DNA from: Verrucomicrobia bacterium 12-59-8
GTDB taxonomy: Bacteria; Verrucomicrobiota; Verrucomicrobiae; Verrucomicrobiales; Verrucomicrobiaceae
Direction of reading: 5' to 3'
NCBI GenBank assembly: GCA_002279765.1
Contig: NCCR01000176.1
Coordinates: 9,568-30,667, forward strand
DNA length: 21,100 bases
The translations under genes and the position numbers were made by a program. The notes below the pieces were generated by a model that saw only the letters and a program-made list of their open reading frames with translations, had not been told where the DNA came from and searched no databases. Of this stretch, positions 15,182-21,100 are shown one piece after another (positions within the stretch are counted from its first letter, which is position 1; every line of letters starts with the position of its first letter).

Positions 15182-15747
15182 GAGTGTGGGGCGGGTGGGG
15201 ACAGGTGCATGGAGTAATGGAAGGACTGAACGCAGTGGCAAGCGTAAAAAAATGACGTGCATGCGGGGGCGGCGTGCATTGGCGCAAGGCGCGCGGCCAG
15301 TCCAAAGTGTCTGGCCTGCATGGTACTCAGGGAAGGCGGGGCATCATGCTGCACATGCGTCTGCCGCGTGGCGGGGAGCGCTGATATAGGGTTCGCAAAA
15401 CTCATTTTCGTTGAGCAGGCTGCTTCTTGCTCGAAGATTATGGGCTTCGACGGCGGCTGGCTGAGGACAGCCTGCCCTACCCGCGCTGGGCATGTGCGCG
15501 TACCCGGCGCGAGGTGGGCGCTTGGTCCTCCAAGCGCCGTCGAGCGTCGCCACGCGCCGCTTTCCGGCAAGCCGTTTTGGAAACCACTCGATCACTCCCA
15601 GGTAGGGCTCTCCCTGGAGCTGTGGTCGCGGCGCAGGTCGGCCATCAAAGACTGCAGCGTTTGCACGACATCATGACGCCCGCTACCCCTCCGGCCATTT
15701 TCCATTCTCAGTTTTCCATTCTTCCATCCCTCCCATGACCCACCCCC
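15182..15747. other. 566-bp gap with no recognised gene
   Basis: Several short frames are open on both strands, but none has a plausible start, codon pattern or recognisable motif. The right end carries a short direct repeat (ttttccattct twice, near 15700-15722). It could hold a decayed gene or an intergenic repeat family; I cannot identify it. Confidence 0.4.
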
Positions 15748-16857
15748 TCACGCCTTCGTCTCCGGCTTCGTCAGTCGATCCAGCAGTTCATTAGCGTCCC
15801 GTGTGTCTTCGTGGTCCCGGCCCAGCACCTTCAGCCGGCCTGCGTAGGCGCGCTGGGCGTACTTGAGGGCTTCCTTGGTCTTCTTCTGCACGGCGAGGCA
15901 AGCGGCGAGGTGGTAGCAGGTGGACAGCGTCTCCGGATGCTCGGCACCGAGGCTGCGCTCAGAGAGGGCCAGCACCTGGCGGCATTCGTTTTCGGCCTCC
16001 GCTTCTTTGTGCTGCTGGGTGAGCAGGGCGGCCAGCGTGCGGCGTGACTTCAGGGTCTCCGGGGCCTCCGGCCCGAGGGCGCGAGTCTCTGCGGCGATCA
16101 GGCTGCGGCTCTCCTTCTCCGCCTCCGCGTATTTCTCCAGCGTGACCAGCGTGGCGATGATGGCCTGCTGCAGGTCCAGCACCCTGCGGTGGTCCTGGCC
16201 ATAGGTCTTGATGAAGCCGGGCAGGTGCTGGCGCAGTTGCGCGGTCACTTCCTCACCCCGGTCCTCTGACTGGAGCAAGAGCAGCAGCAGCGAGATCTGG
16301 GTCTGGGTATGCATGTCCTCCGCGCCGAGCACGCGCAGGGAGATGTCCAGCACCTCGCTCAGCTCCTTGCATGCCTCTGCATTCTTGTCCTGATTGCTCA
16401 GCACGGTGGCAAGCAGCATGCGCTGCCGCAAAGTGGTGTCCGACTCCGGTCCATAGACTCTGGCATAAAGTGGCAGGATCTGGCGGAGTTCTCCTTCAGC
16501 CTCCGCCTCCCGCTCCATTTTCAAGAGCAGGCCTGCCAGCGCGCTGCGGGCCTTCAGGGTCTCCTTGGCCTCCGGCCCGAGCACGCGGGTTTCAGCGGCG
16601 ATCACGCTGCGGCTTTCCTTCTCCGCCTCCGCGTGTTTGTTCTGCGCCATCAGCGCTTCGATGAGGATCTCCTGCAATTTCAGGACTTCGCCATGGTCCT
16701 GGCCATAGGTCTTGATGAAGGCGGGCAGATACTCGCGCAGCAGCGCCTCCACATCCGCATGCCGGTCCAGCACCTCAAGGCTTCTCATCAGCCATGTGAC
16801 CTTTTCCAGCGGGGATTCATCCGCCGGGCCGGGCGCGCGTGCGGCGAGGTCCATCAT
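15748..16857 (-). CDS. Large TPR protein, C-terminal third (after in-frame TAG)
   Basis: 369 residues from ATG 16857, but the frame is open up to the TAG at 16897-16899 and is the same frame as the 16897-18453 segment. The codons just after the TAG (QKRYEEANKGLRQMM) complete a TPR helix, so this is the C-terminal part of a longer protein. It holds about eight TPR units such as KHAEAEKESRSVIAAETRVL and KEAEAENECRQVLALSERSL. Two blocks repeat almost the same words (LPAFIKTYGQDH and LPGFIKTYGQDH), showing internal duplication. It ends in a Lys/Thr-rich tail and TGA. It could be expressed separately, but has no signal peptide of its own. Confidence 0.72.
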   Translation of the reverse strand: MMDLAARAPGPADESPLEKVTWLMRSLEVLDRHADVEALLREYLPAFIKTYGQDHGEVLKLQEILIEALMAQNKHAEAEKESRSVIAAETRVLGPEAKETLKARSALAGLLLKMEREAEAEGELRQILPLYARVYGPESDTTLRQRMLLATVLSNQDKNAEACKELSEVLDISLRVLGAEDMHTQTQISLLLLLLQSEDRGEEVTAQLRQHLPGFIKTYGQDHRRVLDLQQAIIATLVTLEKYAEAEKESRSLIAAETRALGPEAPETLKSRRTLAALLTQQHKEAEAENECRQVLALSERSLGAEHPETLSTCYHLAACLAVQKKTKEALKYAQRAYAGRLKVLGRDHEDTRDANELLDRLTKPETKA

Positions 16858-16896
16858 CTGGCGGAGCCCCTTGTTCGCCTCCTCATATCTTTTCTG

Positions 16897-18453
16897 CTAC
16901 AGCAGCATGTGGGTGAGAGACCAGCGCTGACTCATTGTGCGCGGAGACTCCGCGCCGCACACCTTGTCAAAGAGGGGCAGCAGCTCGCGGTATTCGGCCT
17001 CGGCTTCCGTGAATTTTTTCGCGTCACTCAGGATGTCGGCCAGAGCGCCGCGCTGGCCCAAAGTTGTCTCGTTCTCCGGCCCCAGCAGCTTGGAGTAAAA
17101 AGCGGTCACGCGGCGGCACAGCTCCTCCGCCAGCTCCAGCTTGTCATTCTTGCTCAGGACTCTGATGAATTCATCCAGCCCATAAAGAGAGAACATGCGC
17201 GAGTCTTCCGGCTTGAGCACGCGCTCGCAGAGCTGCAGCACCTGGCGGTATTCCGCTTCGGCCTCCGCCCATTTCTTCTGCTTGCTCAGGCTGCGTGCCA
17301 GATGCCTGCGTGTGTCCAAAACGCGTTTGTTTTCCGCTCCCAGCGCCTTGATCTGCAGCGGCAGCAGGCTGCGGTATTCCGCCTCGGCCTCCGCCCATTT
17401 CTCCTGCTCGCTCAGGGCATGGGCCAGACGGCTGCGGGTTTCCAAAGTGTCCTTGTTTTCCGCGCCGCGCACCTTCTCCTGCAGCGGCAGCAGGCTGCGG
17501 CCCAGCTCCACCACCTCCGCGTCCTTGTCCTGGGCCTCCAAGGCACGGAGGAGAAGGCTCTGCAAGTTCAGCGCATCCTTGCTCTCGGCTCCGGAGACCT
17601 TGATTTGGAGTGGTATCATGATGCGGCACTGCGCCTCCACCTCCGCTTCTTTGTCCTGGGCAATCAGAGCTGCGAGAAGGTGGAGATGGCCGGCCAGCGT
17701 TTCCTCGCTCTCGGCTCCGAGCACCTTGATCTGCAGCGGGATCAAGCTGCGGCACAGCTCCTCCACTTCCGCATTCTTGCGGGGATACAGGGCTTGGACT
17801 AGCTGGAGTTGGCTGTGCAGTGTGTCCTTGTTTTCAGCCCCGAGCAGCTTCTTCTGCAACGGGATCAGGCGGCGGCACAGCGCCTCCACCTCCGCGTGCT
17901 TGCTCTGAGCAGACAGGGATTGGATGAGAGTATTCTGGAGAGGGAGCAGGCTGCGGCAAAGCTCCACCGCCTCTGCGTTCTTGTGCTGGGCATCCAGGGC
18001 CTGGAGCAGATGGAGCTGCCAATAGAGAGCTTCCTTGCTCTCTGCTCCGAAGACCTTGATTTGCAGAGGGAGCAGGCTGCGGCATTGCTCCTCCACCTCC
18101 GCGTTCTTGTTCTGGGCGAGCAAGGCTTTGAAGAGAAGGTCCTGGCAGAACATCGTGTCCTTGCTCTCGGCTCCGAGCATCTTGATCTGGAGCGGGAGCA
18201 CGCTGTGGCACAGTTCCTCCACCTCCGCATGCTTGTTCTGGGCAGATAGGGCTCCGATGAGAGTGGTCTGGCAGTACAGCGTTTGTTTGCCCTCCGCCCC
18301 GAGCACCTTGATCTGGAGTGGGAGCAGGCTGCGGCAAAGCTCTTCCACCTCCGCGTTCTTGCTCTGGGCAGCAAGGGCTCGGATGAGAAGGTACTCGCAG
18401 ACCAGTGTTTTCCTGTCCTCAACCCCGAGCGTGCGCTGGTAAATGGTCAGCAC
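16897..18453 (-). CDS. Large TPR protein, central part (42-residue repeats)
   Basis: 518 codons from GTG 18453, ending at TAG 16897-16899. It is an array of very regular 42-residue TPR units, consensus KNAEVEELCRSLLPLQIKVL followed by GAESKDTL.CQ..L..AL.AQ. About twelve units are visible. One is only 27 residues (KNAEAVELCRSLLPLQ joined straight to NTLIQSLSAQS), an in-frame loss of 15 residues near 17930. Similarity between units at the DNA level shows recent expansion. The frame upstream of 18453 still encodes ENYAEAEAEYRQVL, which belongs to the preceding unit, so the true start is in the N-terminal segment (18447-19034) and a frameshift separates them. Binding scaffold; no enzyme motif. 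Confidence 0.78.
   Translation of the reverse strand: MLTIYQRTLGVEDRKTLVCEYLLIRALAAQSKNAEVEELCRSLLPLQIKVLGAEGKQTLYCQTTLIGALSAQNKHAEVEELCHSVLPLQIKMLGAESKDTMFCQDLLFKALLAQNKNAEVEEQCRSLLPLQIKVFGAESKEALYWQLHLLQALDAQHKNAEAVELCRSLLPLQNTLIQSLSAQSKHAEVEALCRRLIPLQKKLLGAENKDTLHSQLQLVQALYPRKNAEVEELCRSLIPLQIKVLGAESEETLAGHLHLLAALIAQDKEAEVEAQCRIMIPLQIKVSGAESKDALNLQSLLLRALEAQDKDAEVVELGRSLLPLQEKVRGAENKDTLETRSRLAHALSEQEKWAEAEAEYRSLLPLQIKALGAENKRVLDTRRHLARSLSKQKKWAEAEAEYRQVLQLCERVLKPEDSRMFSLYGLDEFIRVLSKNDKLELAEELCRRVTAFYSKLLGPENETTLGQRGALADILSDAKKFTEAEAEYRELLPLFDKVCGAESPRTMSQRWSLTHMLL
17180..18450. repeat. 126-bp coding repeats (42-residue TPR units)
   Basis: About ten successive 126-bp units recur, with words such as ctccacctccgc and ttgatctg in each. 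Most units differ by point changes; one is 45 bp short (near 17930) and one is 3 bp short (near 17775). They allow unequal crossing-over. Confidence 0.8.
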
Positions 18454-19034
18454 CTGCCGGTATTCCGCTTCGGCTTCAGCGTAATTTTCACTCCATACAA
18501 AGTCTCAGCCAGACGCAGGCGCGTCAGCAGAGTGATTATATCCTCAGCCCCGAGCACTCGTGCCATGGTGGCAATGAGGCGGCGGAATTCTTTTTCGGTC
18601 TCTCCGGGTTTGTCCTTTTCGATCATGAACGCCAGCAGGACAGATTGGCAGCGCAGCGTCTCGCGATCCTCCGCTCCGAAGACTTTCGTCACCACTGGCA
18701 GCAAGGTGCGAAGTTGCGGTTCCGCCTCCGCATCTTTTGACTGCATGCGCAGCGCCTCCGCCAGCAGCAGGCGGGCGCGCAGCGTTTCCCTAGCCTCCGC
18801 GCCCAGCGCCTGCGTGCGCGCCGCCACCAGCTCCTGCGCGGCCTTCTCCGCCTCAGCGTATTGGGCCTCCGCGTACAGCGCCTCCGCAGCAGCTAGGGCC
18901 TTGACCTCAGCCTCTTCGGCAGGGCTCTTCTGCCCCGCTTTCTCCTTGCCTCCCTCCGCCGCGCGTGCGGGCTCCGTGCTGATGGCGGAGAAGAGCAGGG
19001 CAAAGGAAAGCGCAGAGGATAGAAACGGCTTCAT
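18447..19034 (-). CDS. Large TPR protein, N-terminal part with signal peptide (frameshifted)
   Basis: ATG 19034 begins a signal peptide (MKPFLSSALSFALLFSAIST, cut likely after ARA), followed by a Lys/Glu-rich spacer and about three TPR units (QYAEAEKAAQELVAARTQAL; KDAEAEPQLRTLLPVVTKVF). After LRLAETLYGV the frame leaves the repeat pattern, near 18481-18495, and the last ~15 codons are noise. The next unit continues one frame over. With the frame and the amber codon at 16897 repaired, 19034-15748 would be a single secreted protein of roughly 1,090 residues. The gene sits about 375 bp after the small gene following effector 5, in the same direction. Confidence 0.75.
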   Translation of the reverse strand: MKPFLSSALSFALLFSAISTEPARAAEGGKEKAGQKSPAEEAEVKALAAAEALYAEAQYAEAEKAAQELVAARTQALGAEARETLRARLLLAEALRMQSKDAEAEPQLRTLLPVVTKVFGAEDRETLRCQSVLLAFMIEKDKPGETEKEFRRLIATMARVLGAEDIITLLTRLRLAETLYGVKITLKPKRNTGRC

Positions 19035-19350
19035 GGCGGGCACGGGGTCGGGTACGTGATGACATGCCATGATGAACCGCAGACATCGGAACGTCACGCG
19101 GTTTATGACCTAGAACAAACGCTGGGGGTCTTTGTAATTCTTCACTTCAGTCTGGACTGTCGCCATGGTTGTTCAGTGGAAATTGGGGAATGAGGCAACG
19201 CTCCGCAGACGGGCATCACACAGGCCGTCTTTACTTCCAATATTCGGAGTTTCACAGGCCTCGGAGTCTTTGTTCAATCTCTAACATCACCGCTGATTCC
19301 AGTTCAGTTTAGCCACCAGTCAGTTTGTGAATGAGCTGCTCCCGGCAGGC
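19035..19350. other. 316-bp gap upstream of the large TPR gene
   Basis: No gene is supported. It should contain the TPR promoter. A weak hairpin (AGACGG with a 12-base loop and CCGTCT, about 19212-19235) is followed on the plus strand by only three T, so I do not call it a terminator. Confidence 0.4.
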
Positions 19351-19659
19351 TCATCCCTCAGCGTCCCTCTTGCGTGGATGGGTTCTCCATTCAGCCAGCA
19401 GCGGGGCATACTCGGCGTCGATCATTTCATCCGTCCATGCGCTGTCACCAAAAGGCGACCAGGCACCGAGCACGGTCATCTCCCCAATGCCCCATACAAA
19501 AGCCTCGCGGAAATACTTCATCATAAACACTCTGCAGTCGCCGCCTCTGCTAACAGCAGGCTGCCACAAGGCAAGCAACTGCGTGGCTGATTTTCCAGCC
19601 GTGGCGGCCTCCCGCAGTTGCTGAATGATGATCGGGTCTATTCCTCTTGCGTCTTCCAT
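19351..19659 (-). CDS. Small protein, candidate immunity protein of effector 5
   Basis: 102 residues from ATG 19659, 4 bp after the TGA of effector 5. A Shine-Dalgarno-like GGAAG lies 8 bases before the ATG, inside the effector 3' end, so the two are translationally coupled. The protein has no signal peptide or membrane segment. Visible features are an N-terminal helix (PIIIQQLREAATAGKS), a central GGDCRVFMMKYFREAFVWG and a C-terminal acidic helix (TDEMIDAEYAPLLAEW). I do not recognise the family with certainty. Size, spacing and position are those of a cytoplasmic immunity protein in toxin-immunity pairs, which would place the target of effector 5 in the cytoplasm. Stop is TGA. Confidence 0.8.
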   Translation of the reverse strand: MEDARGIDPIIIQQLREAATAGKSATQLLALWQPAVSRGGDCRVFMMKYFREAFVWGIGEMTVLGAWSPFGDSAWTDEMIDAEYAPLLAEWRTHPRKRDAEG

Positions 19660-19663
19660 GAGA

Positions 19664-21100
19664 TCAACTTCCGGGCTTTTTCCGGAAAGTCACCTTCATA
19701 TTGGCGAGCTTGCCGCTTTCGCCAGTGTAATGATTGATTTCGACCTCTGTATATCCATGCTGTGCAGCCATTCTGCCGGTCCATGTCATTTTAGCTGCCT
19801 GCTCCAATGACATGCGGCCACCTTGAGTCAGTGCATTCATCGCATCTAGATTATCGCCAGAAATCCAGTTCCCTTCAATAGCCTTAACTGCTGGCCCATA
19901 AAACTTCATCATCGATCTGAACATGTCACTTCCGCTCATCGTTCCATCACTGGTTCCCCGTGCAATGGCAAACTGAAGTGTGCCACGATCCAGACTGGAG
20001 AGAAGTAGATTGCTTTTGCCTTTGACTTCAACTCCCACTTGATACTCTCCTGAACCCGTCCTTAAAATATTGGAACGGTATTCTTTAAGCCACCGATTTG
20101 CCGCTTCTTTGTCAAGAGGGGAGCCATCATTCTCGTTCCTCCACGTGGGAGCTGGAATGCCAAGATGAATCCGGTTTTTAGGGTTGGTCGCCCCGGCGAG
20201 CGAAAACACCAGCAGTTCTGACCCATCCTGCAATCGATTGTAAGATTCTCGATCAATCTTGGGCAGCCAGCCATCCACATGCCAGGCGCGGCGAAGAGGA
20301 TTGGGATTGTAGGAGTATTTGCCTGGACCACCAAGCACCGCGACCGCTGTATTCAACGCCGTGTCAACCAATGATCCAGCAATGAACTTCCAGGCATACT
20401 CCGTGCCGCTGGGAGTCTCGTCTGCCTTGTCCGCTTGAGACTTGGATTCAGAGTCTTGCCGGGCATCGACGGCTTTAATCACAGGGCTAGCGAACTGGGC
20501 TTGCGGAAATGTTTGTGGTTGAGATGGCATTCCAGTGGCAGGAGGTGCTGGGGAGCTTGATTGTGTTGGTGGGGCACCCTGTTGCTGTGCACCGGCTTTG
20601 GCCGCACTCTGCTGCGCCGTGGTATCCTGCGTATCGGCTGCAGCGGCCACATTCTGCAAGAGGCTGCGTGCGTGTTCTTTGGCCTCCTCCGGGCTGCCGT
20701 TGAAGCGGTACACGAGATCGTTGAACTCGGGTTTGGGCGGGGGGGAGCCGTGGGTGCGATACACGAGGTCATTGAGTTCCGGCCTGCCTTTGGGGGCGGC
20801 ATGGGAATCGAGATCCTCGGGGGTGATGGGCGGCATATACCAAGGTCTGGTATCATCGGACGCAGACGAAGGGGCGCGGGGGCTGAGGCTGGAATCGGCA
20901 GCGTGCGCGGCGCTCCACGCGGGGCGGGGTGGTGCTCCTGCTCCGAACTGCGGGCTGCGCGGGTCACGGGGGGCAGTGGAGTCCTGCTGGCGGGTCTCAT
21001 CACGCGGGCGGAGATTGCCGTCCTCATCCATGAAGTGCGGGGAGTCGTCGCGGTTGAATTGCTGACGGACGACATCGAAGACGCCGCTGGCCTTGGCAGC
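19664..21100 (-). CDS. Effector 5: divergent leader with unidentified C-terminal domain, 5' end off window
   Basis: The frame is open to the right edge (478 visible residues); an internal ATG at 21031 is not the true start, because the coding frame continues upstream (VFDVVRQQFNRDDSPHF). The leader keeps RPWYMPPITPEDL, two copies of a DLVYR block (LNDLVYRTHGSP and FNDLVYRFNGSP) and SLLQNVAAAAD, matching DLVYR and FFQNVAD in the other effectors; the rest is different. A Gln/Pro/Ala linker follows, then a C-terminal domain of about 230 residues with WLPKIDRESYNRLQDGSELL, NRIHLGIPAPTW, EGNWISGDNLDAMNALTQGG, MTWTGRMAAQHGYTEVEI and a basic end. I cannot name it, and no HExxH or Cys-His site stands out. 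Codon use in the C-terminal part is more AT-rich than in the leader, suggesting the domain was acquired. Stop is TGA, followed at once by the candidate immunity gene. Confidence 0.85.
   Translation of the reverse strand, partial: AAKASGVFDVVRQQFNRDDSPHFMDEDGNLRPRDETRQQDSTAPRDPRSPQFGAGAPPRPAWSAAHAADSSLSPRAPSSASDDTRPWYMPPITPEDLDSHAAPKGRPELNDLVYRTHGSPPPKPEFNDLVYRFNGSPEEAKEHARSLLQNVAAAADTQDTTAQQSAAKAGAQQQGAPPTQSSSPAPPATGMPSQPQTFPQAQFASPVIKAVDARQDSESKSQADKADETPSGTEYAWKFIAGSLVDTALNTAVAVLGGPGKYSYNPNPLRRAWHVDGWLPKIDRESYNRLQDGSELLVFSLAGATNPKNRIHLGIPAPTWRNENDGSPLDKEAANRWLKEYRSNILRTGSGEYQVGVEVKGKSNLLLSSLDRGTLQFAIARGTSDGTMSGSDMFRSMMKFYGPAVKAIEGNWISGDNLDAMNALTQGGRMSLEQAAKMTWTGRMAAQHGYTEVEINHYTGESGKLANMKVTFRKKPGS

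Noticed and set aside
15257..15676. 139-codon plus-strand frame in the 566-bp gap
   Set aside because: Competing frames of similar length exist on both strands, with no ribosome site and no familiar motif.
16309..17802. 497-codon open frame on the plus strand
   Set aside because: It is antisense to the TPR array; its repetitive sequence mirrors the 42-residue repeats of the true strand.
19212..19235. Small hairpin as a terminator for the effector 5 operon
   Set aside because: It is upstream of the large TPR gene but has no U-tract in the minus direction and a 12-base loop.
1..21100. CRISPR arrays, tRNA or rRNA genes, insertion sequences
   Set aside because: No regularly spaced direct repeats with unique spacers, no RNA-gene signatures, and no transposase motifs or terminal inverted repeats were seen.

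Overview
All convincing genes in this window lie on the minus strand, so transcription runs right to left. The DNA is GC-rich. Every intact gene end I checked uses TGA, and Shine-Dalgarno sites are mostly weak or absent. Together with secreted HEAT and TPR solenoid proteins, this suggests a PVC-type bacterium, plausibly Verrucomicrobiota. That assignment is inference, because no marker gene is present.

The window is an array of modular effector or toxin-like genes, each followed by a candidate partner gene. Five effector genes were found, two running off the window edges. Four start with the same leader (MAFIFSTSHLPE at the N-terminus, then the blocks RPWYMPRIT, RIFEKRLPP and DLVYR). The fifth keeps only the later blocks in the part visible here. 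After the leader comes a proline/glutamine-rich linker and then an unrelated C-terminal domain: a zinc peptidase with HELAH, an M91/NleD-like zinc peptidase with HELYH, a caspase-like (clan CD) domain with an HG...GC dyad, and two domains I do not recognise. This is the architecture of polymorphic toxins or delivered effectors. The shared leader is probably a sorting signal for a secretion or injection apparatus that is not in this window.

Layout in transcription order: effector 5 (right edge to 19664) and a 102-residue protein 4 bp downstream (19659-19351); a broken TPR gene (19034-15748); a second TPR gene (15181-13808); effector 4 (13512-11953) split by an in-frame TAG, overlapping a lipoprotein gene (12029-11403); effector 3 (11019-9605) with a damaged leader, then a secreted HEAT-like protein (9464-7641); a small relic of an M91-type effector (near 7385-7456), then a secreted protein with four ~150-residue repeats (7233 to about 4998, frameshifted in a G8 tract); effector 2 (5403-3808), then a secreted HEAT-repeat protein (3627-1273); and effector 1 (1113 to the left edge).

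The recurring order of effector then signal-peptide-bearing or small protein suggests effector-immunity (or effector-cofactor) pairs. The TPR and four-repeat genes may be survivors of pairs whose effector has been lost. The locus is very plastic. It holds two in-frame amber codons, at least three frameshifts, a leader deletion and near-identical leader DNA copies that could recombine. No RNA genes, CRISPR arrays or intact insertion sequences were seen.
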